Shown here piece after piece: positions 27,396 to 35,539 of a DNA stretch of 64,000 nucleotides; the stretch's first letter is position 1; each line of letters opens with the position of its first letter. A model generated the notes under the pieces. That model had not been told where the DNA came from, searched no databases, and worked only from the letters and a program-made list of their open reading frames with translations. Made by a program: the position numbers and the translations under genes. The stretch lies in assembly GCA_002840095.1 (NCBI GenBank), contig PGZL01000009.1, forward strand, positions 55,601-119,600, read 5' to 3'. The DNA comes from Gammaproteobacteria bacterium HGW-Gammaproteobacteria-1 (GTDB lineage Bacteria; Pseudomonadota; Gammaproteobacteria; Thiohalomonadales; Thiohalomonadaceae).

Positions 27396-29633
27396 ATGGA
27401 CCTGGATCCGGAGATCATCCAGCAGCTGCTCGCCACCTTCGCGCTGGAGATGGACGAGCAGCTGCAGCAGGTGACCGACCAGCTGTTGCAGCTGGAGAAG
27501 GGCCTGCCGCCGGAAGAGTGCGCACTCGCCTACGACACGGTGTTTCGTGCCGCCCATAACGTGAAGGGTGCGGCACGGGGTATCGGTGCCGAGGCGGTGG
27601 GCGAACTGGCGCACCAGCTGGAAACCCTGTTCAGCCAGCTCAAGCGCGGCGGCGGTGCGCCGCCGCCGGCGCTGGTGGACGTGTCGCTGGCGGTGCTGGA
27701 CGGCATGCGTCGCATCTACGGCGGCTGGTCCATGGGCGAGCCGCTGCCGGCGCGGCTGGAGAAGGAGTACCAGGCCCTGTTGCAGCGTCTGCAGGCGGTG
27801 GAGATGCCGGCGGCGGCCGCCACACCGCCGGCCCCTGTCGCCGCGCCGCCGGTACCGGCCCCGGCCGCGGCGCCGGAAATTATCGACCCGCTGCCCGCCG
27901 GCGGCGAGGTGTTGCGGGTGGAGCTGGCGCGCATGCGTACCGTATCGGCCCTGGCCGAGGAGCTGGAGGTGACGCGGGCGGAGATGCTCGATCACCTGGC
28001 ACGGGTGCGGCAGATGGAACGACGCCTGACGCACCTGGCGCAGGTATGGCAGCGGGTGCATCCGCTGTTCGAAATGGCGGCGGGCAGCGACGACGGCGAG
28101 CTGTATGGGGCGCTGCGCGAACAGGACGAACTGGTGGGCAGCCTGCGCGGCCTCGGCACGGACATCCACAAGGGACTGCGCGGCAGCACGCGGCGCTTTC
28201 ACCAGCTGTCCGACGCCCTCCAGCACAACGTGCGCATGCTGCGCCTGGTGCGGGTGTCCAACCTGCTGCGTCCGCTGATGCGTTCGGTGCGCGACATGGC
28301 GCGCGAACTGGGCAAGGACATCGATTTCGAGGTGAGCGGCGACGAGGTGGAGATCGACCGCGTGGTGCTGGACAGCATCAAGGATCCGCTCACCCATCTG
28401 CTGCGCAACGCCATCGATCACGGCATCGAGACACCGGCCCGGCGCCAGGCCGCCGGCAAGGCGCCGCGCGGAAAGGTGCAGCTGAAGGTAAGCGCGACCG
28501 GCTCGCGCATCCAGGTACGGCTGGAGGACGACGGCGCCGGCATCGATGCCGATGCGGTGGGCCGCCTGGCGGTGCAGAAGGGCGTGCTGAGCGCGGACGA
28601 ATTGCGCACCCTGGATCGCGCGCAGCGCATGGCGATCATTTTTCGCCCCGGCTTTTCCAGCAAGGAGCAGGTGACGAACCTGTCGGGCCGCGGCGTGGGG
28701 CTGGACGTGGTGAAGGCCAACATCCAGGCCCTCAAGGGCCAGGTGCGGGTGGACAGCGAGCCGGGCCGCGGCTCCACCTTCCTGCTCGACCTGCCGCTGA
28801 CCCTGGCCACCGATCAGGGGCTGGTGGTGCGCGCCGCCGGCGCCGACTATCTGATTCCGGAGACGGCGGTGGAGCAGGTGCTGGAACTGGGCCGCGACGC
28901 GGTGCGCACGGTGGAGGCGAGCCAGGTGGTGCTGTACCAGGGCCGCCCGGTGCCGCTGCGCGACCTCGGCGCCATCCTGGAGCGCGGCCCGGCGCTGCTG
29001 ACCAATCCGGAGCGCCTGCCGGTGGTCGTCGTGTCCCACGGCTGGCGCATGGCGGCGCTGCTGGTGGACGACGTGGTGCGCGATCGGGAGATCGTGGTGA
29101 AGCGGCTGGGCTGGCCGCTCAAGGCGGTGCGCAATGTGGGCGGCGCGGCGCTGACCGGCGCCGGCGGCATCATGATGGTGCTCAATCCCGCCGACCTGGT
29201 GGCCTCGGCCCTGGGGGCGGCCACCGCCGCCCTGGGCACGGCGGCGGCGGCAGCACCGGCGCCGCGTGCCGCACCGCACGTGCTGGTGGTGGACGACTCC
29301 ATCACCACGCGCATGCTGGAGCGCAGCATCCTGGAGAAGAACGGCTACCGCGTCACCGTCGCCACCCACGGCCGCCAGGCCTGGGACCTGTTGCAGAGCA
29401 ACCGTTTCGACCTGGTGGTGAGCGACGTGCAGATGCCGCTGATGGACGGCATCGAACTGACCGGCAAGATCAAGCAGAGCGACAGCTTCCGCCACATCCC
29501 GGTGATCATCGTCAGTTCCCTGGGCAATGAGATCGACAAGCGGCGCGGCATCGAGGCCGGCGCCGACGCCTACGTGGTGAAGGCGCAGTTCGAGACCGGC
29601 GCGCTGCTGGAAATCGTGCGGAGGCTGGTGTGA
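27396..29633 (+). CDS. cheA: Hybrid CheA histidine kinase with C-terminal receiver
   Basis: 745 aa. The Hpt domain carries phospho-His54 in AAHNVKGAAR. An Ala/Pro linker replaces a clear P2 domain. The dimerisation helices and HATPase follow (LRNAIDHGIETPARR, DDGAGIDAD, GRGVGLDVVKA), then the CheW-like P5 domain (about 465-600) and a receiver domain (about 628-745) with Asp677 in VVSDVQMPLMDG. The CheA-REC fusion is the WspE/alternative-function type. The attached receiver may act as a phosphate sink or modulate transfer to the separate HD-GYP, CheB and CheY receivers. Confidence 0.95.
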   Translation: MDLDPEIIQQLLATFALEMDEQLQQVTDQLLQLEKGLPPEECALAYDTVFRAAHNVKGAARGIGAEAVGELAHQLETLFSQLKRGGGAPPPALVDVSLAVLDGMRRIYGGWSMGEPLPARLEKEYQALLQRLQAVEMPAAAATPPAPVAAPPVPAPAAAPEIIDPLPAGGEVLRVELARMRTVSALAEELEVTRAEMLDHLARVRQMERRLTHLAQVWQRVHPLFEMAAGSDDGELYGALREQDELVGSLRGLGTDIHKGLRGSTRRFHQLSDALQHNVRMLRLVRVSNLLRPLMRSVRDMARELGKDIDFEVSGDEVEIDRVVLDSIKDPLTHLLRNAIDHGIETPARRQAAGKAPRGKVQLKVSATGSRIQVRLEDDGAGIDADAVGRLAVQKGVLSADELRTLDRAQRMAIIFRPGFSSKEQVTNLSGRGVGLDVVKANIQALKGQVRVDSEPGRGSTFLLDLPLTLATDQGLVVRAAGADYLIPETAVEQVLELGRDAVRTVEASQVVLYQGRPVPLRDLGAILERGPALLTNPERLPVVVVSHGWRMAALLVDDVVRDREIVVKRLGWPLKAVRNVGGAALTGAGGIMMVLNPADLVASALGAATAALGTAAAAAPAPRAAPHVLVVDDSITTRMLERSILEKNGYRVTVATHGRQAWDLLQSNRFDLVVSDVQMPLMDGIELTGKIKQSDSFRHIPVIIVSSLGNEIDKRRGIEAGADAYVVKAQFETGALLEIVRRLV

Positions 29634-29654
29634 AGGAAATCATGGAACGGCACT

Positions 29655-29753
29655 TCCAACGCAGAGGCGCAGAGGCGCAGAGGAAGCAGAAAAACACACC
29701 CATTCGCTCTCTTTCTGTTCTCCGCGCCTCTGCGCCTCTGCGTTGGGTTTGGA
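29655..29753. repeat. Intergenic inverted repeat (element G, CGCAGAGGCGCAGAGG family)
   Basis: TCCAACGCAGAGGCGCAGAG at 29655 pairs with CGCCTCTGCGCCTCTGCGTT and GGGTTTGGA ending at 29753. It fills the gap between cheA and cheB. Same family as elements C, I and J. Confidence 0.9.
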
Positions 29754-29787
29754 ATTGTCATGGCGCTGTAAGCGGCCGGGAGGAAGC

Positions 29788-30849
29788 GTGATACGGATAC
29801 TGATCACCGAGGATTCCGCCGTGGTGGCGCTGCTGCTCAAGGCCATCTTCGAGCAGGAGGCCGATTTCGAGGTGGTGGGCCACGCGCGCAACGGGCGCGA
29901 AGCGGTGACGCTGGCGGCGCAGTTGCAGCCGGACCTGATCACCATGGACATCCGCATGCCGGTGATGGACGGCTTCGAGGCGACGCGCGAGATCATGTCG
30001 ACGCGGCCGGTGCCCATCGTGGTGGTGAGCTCCAGCGTCGACGACGAGGAGCTGCGCATTACCTTCCGCGCGGTGGAGGAGGGCGCGCTGGCGGTGATTG
30101 AAAAGCCGCGCGGTTTCACCCATCCCGATTTCGAACAAATCCGGCGCGAACTGGTGACCACGGTGCGCGCCATGGCCGAGGTGAAACTGGTACGGCGGCG
30201 GCGCTGGACGGCGCCGGAGGCGGCGGCGGTCATGGCCGAGCCGGTGGCCGACATGCGTCGTTGCGATCTCATCGCCGTCGGTTCGTCCACCGGCGGGCCA
30301 CAGGCCCTGCGGATGCTGCTGGCCGGGTTGCCGCGCGATCTGCGCGTGCCGCTGGCGGTGGTGCAGCACATCGGCCGCGGTTTCATCCAGGGCCTGGTGG
30401 ACTGGCTCAACAGTTACAGCGGGCCGCAATGCAAGGTGGCGCAGCACGGCGAGGAACTGCTGCCGGGGCAGGTGTATTTCGCGCCGGACGATAGGCACTT
30501 GCAGGTGCAGCGCATCGGCCCCAGCATGGTGGCGGTGCTGAAGGATGCGCCGCCGGTGGACAACATCCGTCCCTCGGCCACGCCGCTGTTCCGTTCGGTG
30601 GCCGCCTGCTGCGGCGGCCGCGCCGCGGGGGTGGTGCTGACCGGCATGGGCGCCGACGGTGCCGAAGGCCTGCTGGAGATGCGCCGCGCCGGCTGCGCCA
30701 CCCTGGTGCAGGACGAGGAAAGCAGCGTGGTCTACGGCATGCCCGCCGCCGCCTGCGCCCTGGGCGCGGCGGAGCGGGTGCTGCCGCTGGAACGCATCGC
30801 ACCGCAGCTGTGCCGTCTGGCCGGCGGCGCGCCGGGGGCGGCGGCGTGA
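29788..30849 (+). CDS. cheB: CheB receptor methylesterase with receiver domain
   Basis: 353 aa from a GTG start preceded by GGGAGGAAGC; an upstream in-frame ATG (29743) lies inside the hairpin repeat. The receiver has Asp54 in LITMDIRMPVMDG. The esterase domain has the Ser167 region GSSTGGPQALR, His in VQHIGRGF and Asp in TGMGADGAEGL. It removes receptor methyl groups (adaptation), phosphorylated by CheA. Its stop overlaps the next start as GTGA, beginning a run of four coupled genes. Confidence 0.95.
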   Translation: MIRILITEDSAVVALLLKAIFEQEADFEVVGHARNGREAVTLAAQLQPDLITMDIRMPVMDGFEATREIMSTRPVPIVVVSSSVDDEELRITFRAVEEGALAVIEKPRGFTHPDFEQIRRELVTTVRAMAEVKLVRRRRWTAPEAAAVMAEPVADMRRCDLIAVGSSTGGPQALRMLLAGLPRDLRVPLAVVQHIGRGFIQGLVDWLNSYSGPQCKVAQHGEELLPGQVYFAPDDRHLQVQRIGPSMVAVLKDAPPVDNIRPSATPLFRSVAACCGGRAAGVVLTGMGADGAEGLLEMRRAGCATLVQDEESSVVYGMPAAACALGAAERVLPLERIAPQLCRLAGGAPGAAA

Positions 30850-31229
30850 AGCAGCAGCTGCCCGGGCTGTGGCAGGCGTTTTTCGCCGAGCTGACGGAGC
30901 GGCTCGGACGCGTGCGCCGCGATCTGGCGCAGGCGCAGGATGCGACGCTGTTCGACCGGCTGCACCAGGAGTTCGACACCCTGCACGGCGCGGCGCGGGC
31001 GGTGGATTGTGTCTGTCTGGAGCGCAGCAACCGGCGTCTCGCCGAGTACGCGCGCCAGCTCAGGCGGCGCGACGCGCCGCTGACGGAGGGGCGCGCGCTG
31101 CTGGAGCGTGCCGTCGATTTGGGACTGGGTTGCGCCGCGCATGGCCGTTGTTGCGAAGACTGTCCTTCGCTGGCGGCGATGCCCGAACTGATGGCTGAGC
31201 TGGACCGGGCCTTGGGAGAAAAGCAATGA
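30846..31229 (+). CDS. Cys-rich degenerate Hpt-like protein
   Basis: 127 aa from a GTG overlapping the cheB stop. Residues 36-75 align by eye with the Hpt helix of the CheA in this operon: EFDTLHGAAR against AAHNVKGAAR. In that alignment the phospho-His is Asp44 and the following Lys is His47, so it should not carry phosphate on His. It has six cysteines (55, 57, 96, 102, 103, 106; GCAAHGRCCEDC), unusual for a cytoplasmic signalling protein and suggestive of metal or redox binding. Its place between cheB and cheY implies a regulatory role in the pathway. No named family recognised. Confidence 0.7.
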   Translation: MKQQLPGLWQAFFAELTERLGRVRRDLAQAQDATLFDRLHQEFDTLHGAARAVDCVCLERSNRRLAEYARQLRRRDAPLTEGRALLERAVDLGLGCAAHGRCCEDCPSLAAMPELMAELDRALGEKQ

Positions 31230-31585
31230 CAACGATACTGGTGGTGGACGACAGCGCGACTTCGCGCCTCTTGTTCAAGGCGCACATGCCCAAGGAGGGA
31301 GGCTATCGCGTGGTCGAGGCGGCCAACCTGGCGCAGGCGCTGGAGCGCGCGGCGGCGGAGCAGCCCGATCTGATGTTCCTCGACTACAACATGCCGGACC
31401 AGAACGGCGTGGAGATCGCCCACAGCCTGCGCGCGGCGGGGGTGGTCGCCACCTGTTTCCTGCTCACCGCCAATACCCAGCAGAGCGTCCTCGCCTCGGC
31501 GCAGGAGGCGGGCATGCGCGGCGTGCTGGAGAAGCCCATCACCCGTGCCAAGCTGGAGCAGGCGCTGGCCGAGGCAGGACTGTGA
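31226..31585 (+). CDS. Single-domain CheY-like response regulator
   Basis: 119 aa, a lone receiver domain: TILVVDDSATSR (acid pocket), phospho-acceptor Asp53 in FLDYNMPDQNG, Thr in LLTANTQ and Lys in VLEKPITRAK. Overlaps the Hpt-like gene and the cheC gene by 4 bp each. With no flagellar genes nearby, its target is probably the adjacent PAS-GGDEF or another protein rather than the flagellar switch; CheC is the likely phosphatase. Confidence 0.92.
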   Translation: MTTILVVDDSATSRLLFKAHMPKEGGYRVVEAANLAQALERAAAEQPDLMFLDYNMPDQNGVEIAHSLRAAGVVATCFLLTANTQQSVLASAQEAGMRGVLEKPITRAKLEQALAEAGL

Positions 31586-32214
31586 AACTCAGCGAACTGC
31601 AGCGCGACGCCCTGGGCGAGATGGCCAACATCAGCGCCAGCCGCGCCGCCAAGCAGTTGTCGGCCCTGCTCGGCGACAGCATCGACATCACCGTGCCGCG
31701 GGTCGAGCTGCTGCCCCTGCCCGCGCTGCGCGAGCGGCTGAGCGCAGACGGCGACGGCACCATCGCCTGCGTCTACCAGGCGCTGTCCGGCGTGTTGCAG
31801 GGACGGGTGCACCTGATGTTCCACAACCGCGACAGCAAGGCGCTGATCCACGCCCTGGTGGGCGACGCCGGGCCGATGCTGGCCGATGCCCTGCGCGAAT
31901 ACGAACACGAGGCGATGACCGAGGTGGGCAACATCATCATCGCCACCTTCGCCGCCATGCTGGCCGATCTGCTGGGGGCGGAGCTGCGCCTGTCGCTGCC
32001 CTACTACAACGAGGGCAGTGTGGAGGAACTGATGTTCAACCTGCCGGCGGCCGAAGATGCGGCGCTGATGGTGGTGGTGGTGATCGAGACGGTGCTGCGC
32101 GCGGCGCAGCGCGACGTGTCCGGCACCCTGATGGTGGTACTCAAAGTCCATTCGGCGGAAGAGCTGCTGTCCCGCATCGACGCCATGCTGCAGCAGATCG
32201 GCGTGGAGGCATGA
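31582..32214 (+). CDS. cheC: CheC-type CheY-P phosphatase
   Basis: 210 aa from GTG. Both CheC active-site signatures are present: E-x2-N in GEMANISAS and in TEVGNIII, each followed after exactly 22 residues by Pro (ITVP and LSLP). Both sites therefore look functional. It dephosphorylates CheY-type receivers. CheC is common in Firmicutes, Archaea and Thermotoga and less usual in Gammaproteobacteria, which mostly use CheZ. No cheD partner is in the window. Coupled to CheY upstream and the GGDEF gene downstream. Confidence 0.9.
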   Translation: MKLSELQRDALGEMANISASRAAKQLSALLGDSIDITVPRVELLPLPALRERLSADGDGTIACVYQALSGVLQGRVHLMFHNRDSKALIHALVGDAGPMLADALREYEHEAMTEVGNIIIATFAAMLADLLGAELRLSLPYYNEGSVEELMFNLPAAEDAALMVVVVIETVLRAAQRDVSGTLMVVLKVHSAEELLSRIDAMLQQIGVEA

Positions 32215-33185
32215 ACGTGGAGGCGCTGCTCGACTTCCGCCTCATCTGCGAACAGCTGCCCATCGGCCTGTTCGTGTTGAACCGCGACGACCGCATCTCC
32301 TATTGGAACGACTGGCTCGCGGACAAGAGCGGCATCACCCCGGCGCAGGCGCTGGGACGGCGGCTGGAGGACCTGTATCCCGGCTGGCGCAACGAACGCT
32401 TCCAGTGGGCGGTGGAGCAGGCCATCGATTACAACATTCCCCATGTACTGTCCCAGGCCCTCAACCGTCTGCTGCTGCCCATCAAGGTGCCGTTGTCGGA
32501 ACGCCACGGCGTGGCGCTGATGCAGCAGAAGGTGAGCGTCATGCCGCTGCCCGGCGGCGACAGCGGCCATGCGCTGGTGATCATCCAGGACGTGACCGAT
32601 ACCGTGGTGCGGGCGCAGGCGGCCAACGACGTGATGCAGCGCTTCCGCGAGGTGAGTCTGCGCGACCCGCTCACCAACCTGTTCAACCGCCGCTTCATGT
32701 GGGAGTGGCTGGCGCAGGAACTGAAAAGCGCCGATCGCAACAACGCGCCGCTGGCCTGCCTGATGCTGGACATCGATCACTTCAAGCCGCTCAACGACAG
32801 CCTGGGTCACCAGCGCGGCGACGAGATTCTGCAGGGCTTCGTCGCCACCGTCGCCACCCAGCTGCGCGAGTCGGACATCCTGGTGCGCTACGGCGGCGAG
32901 GAATTCGCCGCCTTCCTGCCGCACTGCACCCTGCGCCACGCCATCATCACCGCCCAGCGTATCCGCCAGCAGGTGCGCGGCCAGGCCATCGCCGGCCTGA
33001 CGCCGGGTCAGGTGACCTGCAGCATCGGCGTGGCCCTGTACGACCCGCAGCTGCCCGGCACCGGCGCCGAGGAACTGCTGCGCGAAGCGGATCGCTGCCT
33101 GTACGAGGCGAAACACAAGGGGCGCGATCGCGTCTGTCCGGCCACCGAGGGCGAGGCCTGTGACGGCGACGACGATTACAACTGA
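32211..33185 (+). CDS. PAS-GGDEF diguanylate cyclase
   Basis: 324 aa from an ATG overlapping the cheC stop (ATGA). Residues 8-130 form a PAS-like sensor (LFVLNRDDRISYWNDW). The GGDEF domain (about 145-310) has DPLTNLFNRRF, LDIDHFKPLND and an active GGEEF at 228-232, with an intact product-inhibition site RESD five residues before it. It should make c-di-GMP. It has no receiver, unlike WspR, so coupling to the pathway must be through protein contacts or its PAS domain. It is the counterpart of the HD-GYP gene at the other end of the operon. Confidence 0.93.
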   Translation: MNVEALLDFRLICEQLPIGLFVLNRDDRISYWNDWLADKSGITPAQALGRRLEDLYPGWRNERFQWAVEQAIDYNIPHVLSQALNRLLLPIKVPLSERHGVALMQQKVSVMPLPGGDSGHALVIIQDVTDTVVRAQAANDVMQRFREVSLRDPLTNLFNRRFMWEWLAQELKSADRNNAPLACLMLDIDHFKPLNDSLGHQRGDEILQGFVATVATQLRESDILVRYGGEEFAAFLPHCTLRHAIITAQRIRQQVRGQAIAGLTPGQVTCSIGVALYDPQLPGTGAEELLREADRCLYEAKHKGRDRVCPATEGEACDGDDDYN

Positions 33186-33194
33186 GGACTGGGT

Positions 33195-35363
33195 ATGCGT
33201 TTTTTGAGCGGTTTGCGGCTCCAGCAGAAGTTGCTGTTGATGCTGTTCTTTCCCGTGTTCGGCGTGGTGGTGCTGTCCCTGGGCGCGACCCTGGATCGCT
33301 ACTGGGCCGACAGGGAACTGGCGCGGATGGAGCGCCTCACCCACCTGGCCGGCGCCGTCAGTGCGGCGGTGCACGAATTGCAGCGCGAGCGCGGCCGGGC
33401 CGCGCCCTATCTCGCCTCGGGCGGCAGCCGCTTCGGCGACGAATGGCGCGAGCAGCAGGCGCGCAGCGACGCCGCCATCGCCGCCCTGCGTGCCTGGCCC
33501 TATCATCGCCGCGAGGCCGGATTCGCCGCGGGCATCGAAGGTGCGCTGCAAACCGCCGCGCTGGCGGAACGGCGTGCCGCCATCACCGCGCTGGCCGTCT
33601 CACCCGACGCCGCCATCGCCGACTATTCGGCGCTCAATGGTGCGCTGCTGGAGGTCATCGGCCGGTTGCCGCAGGACGGCGGCGGTGATCTCGCGGTGAC
33701 ATTCAATGCCTATGTGGATCTGTTGTGGGCGGTGGAGCAGGCGGGTATCGAGCGCGCCCAGTTGGGCGCGGTGTTTACCGCCGACCGGATTACGCCGGCG
33801 CAGCGCGAGGCCCTCGCCGAGACAGTGATGGCGCAGCGCATCCACCTGCGATTGCTGGAGCGGCAGTTGCCGCCGGCGCTGCGTGACGCCCTTGCCGCCG
33901 CCGGCAAGAGCGGGCAGGGGGTGGAGGAACTGCGCCGGCGTGCCTTGCAGGCGGCACCCAACCGTACCCTCGGTGTCGACGCCGCCACCTGGTTCGATAC
34001 GGCCTCGGCGCGCATCGACGCCCTCGATGCCGTGGCCGCCGGCATGGCGCAGCACCTGGCCGAGGAAAGCGCTCGGCGCGGCGGCCGGGCGGCGGCAGGA
34101 CTGCTGGCCACGGTGCTGCTGACCGTATTCGGCATCGCCGCCACCCTGTTCCTGGCCTGGCACATCAGCCGCTGGATCACCCGCCAGGTGCGCCAGCTGC
34201 TGGAGGTGCTGCACGACCTGTCGGGCGGGCTGCTGGCGCGGCGCGTCCAGGTGGAAGGGGCCGACGAGTTTGCCGAGATCGGTTCTGCGGTGAATCGCAT
34301 GGGGCAGCAGTTGCAGGAGTCCGGCGAGCGCGAGCGCAATCGCTTCGAGCAGTGGCAGCGGCAGGCGCAGGAGTTCCGCAACGTGGTGGACCGCATCGGC
34401 GGGCGCCTGCGGCTCATTGCCTTCGGCGACCTCACCCAGCAGGTGGAGGCGGCCCATGACGACGCCGCCCTGGCCGAGCTGGTCTACCACGTCAACATGA
34501 TGACCAACGGCCTGCGCGAACTGACGCGGGAAATGATCCAGGCCACCGGTGACATCGCCGCCAGCGTCGCCCAGTTGCAGACCGCCACCTCGTCGCAGGC
34601 CGCCGCCGCGGCGGAACAGGCCGCCGCCGCCAACCAGACCATGACCACGCTGGAGGAGATCCGCGTCATCTCCGGCCAGACCCGCGACAAGGCCCAGGCC
34701 CTGGGCGAGACCGCCGACCGCGCCCTGGCCGAGGGCGATGCGGCGCGGCGCAGCATCAACCGCTCGGTGGACGGCATGGAACTGATCCGCAACCGCGTCG
34801 AAACCATAGGCGAGCGCATCCAGAAGCTCACCGAGCGCACCCTGCAGATTGAGAGCATCAATACCGCCGTGGCCAACGTGGCGCAGCAGTCGCGCATGCT
34901 GGCGCTCAATGCCGCCATCGAGGCGGCCAAGGCGGGCAAGGCCGGCAGCGGTTTCGCCGCCGTGGCGCTGGAGGTGCGGCAGTTGTCCGATCAGTCCAGC
35001 CGCGAGACGGTGGAGGTGGAGAAGATCCTGAAGGAGGTGCGCCTCGCCATTCGCGACGTGGTGCAGGGGGTGGAGGAGGGCACGCGCGAGATCGTGCAGG
35101 CGCTGCATTCGGTGGAGGACACCGGCGACGCGCTGGTGCGCCTGTCCGACGTGGCGCAGGAAACCGCCATTGCCTCCAAGCAGATCGTGGCCGCGGTGCG
35201 GCAGGAGGTCACCGGCGTCAACCAGCTGGTGATGGCGGTCAACGAAATCAACAAGGCCACCGGCCAGTTCGTCGACACCACCCGCCAGACGGAAAGCGCC
35301 GCCGCCAATCTGGGCCGCATCACCCGCTCCCTGCAGGACCACGCCGGGGTCTACGAGGTGTAA
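33195..35363 (+). CDS. Membrane methyl-accepting protein with nitrate/nitrite-sensing-like domain
   Basis: 722 aa. Transmembrane segment 1 (about 12-35), periplasmic domain 40-295 with the NIT-type opening (AVHELQRERGRAAPYLAS), transmembrane segment 2 (about 297-320), HAMP (about 325-375), a second HAMP-like stretch (GDLTQQVEA) and the signalling region (LALNAAIEAAKAGKAGSGF, LEVRQLSDQSSRET). NIT domains respond to nitrate and nitrite in characterised cases. It ends the chemosensory operon, 9 nt after the GGDEF gene, giving the pathway a second, periplasmic input. Confidence 0.9.
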   Translation: MRFLSGLRLQQKLLLMLFFPVFGVVVLSLGATLDRYWADRELARMERLTHLAGAVSAAVHELQRERGRAAPYLASGGSRFGDEWREQQARSDAAIAALRAWPYHRREAGFAAGIEGALQTAALAERRAAITALAVSPDAAIADYSALNGALLEVIGRLPQDGGGDLAVTFNAYVDLLWAVEQAGIERAQLGAVFTADRITPAQREALAETVMAQRIHLRLLERQLPPALRDALAAAGKSGQGVEELRRRALQAAPNRTLGVDAATWFDTASARIDALDAVAAGMAQHLAEESARRGGRAAAGLLATVLLTVFGIAATLFLAWHISRWITRQVRQLLEVLHDLSGGLLARRVQVEGADEFAEIGSAVNRMGQQLQESGERERNRFEQWQRQAQEFRNVVDRIGGRLRLIAFGDLTQQVEAAHDDAALAELVYHVNMMTNGLRELTREMIQATGDIAASVAQLQTATSSQAAAAAEQAAAANQTMTTLEEIRVISGQTRDKAQALGETADRALAEGDAARRSINRSVDGMELIRNRVETIGERIQKLTERTLQIESINTAVANVAQQSRMLALNAAIEAAKAGKAGSGFAAVALEVRQLSDQSSRETVEVEKILKEVRLAIRDVVQGVEEGTREIVQALHSVEDTGDALVRLSDVAQETAIASKQIVAAVRQEVTGVNQLVMAVNEINKATGQFVDTTRQTESAAANLGRITRSLQDHAGVYEV

Positions 35364-35372
35364 TCCCGAGGA

Positions 35373-35492
35373 ACTCTCGCCAAGACGCGGAGAAAGCAAA
35401 GGCAGGTTGCCGCTGCCACCGCGGCCGGCGGTGAGCCCCTTACGGGTGTAATATTCTGCTTTTCTTGGCGTACTCAGCGTCCTGGCGAGAGT
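35373..35492. repeat. Intergenic inverted repeat (element H, CTCTCGCCAAGACGC family)
   Basis: ACTCTCGCCAAGACGCGGAG at 35373 pairs with GTCCTGGCGAGAGT ending at 35492, with AGAAAGCAAA facing TTCTGCTTTTCTTGG. It lies after the last chemosensory gene. Same family as the inner part of element D and element M. Confidence 0.85.
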
Positions 35493-35539
35493 AACCGTGG
35501 TTTTCGGGTTATCGGTAATTTAGGCAGCGGATTGTCGGC

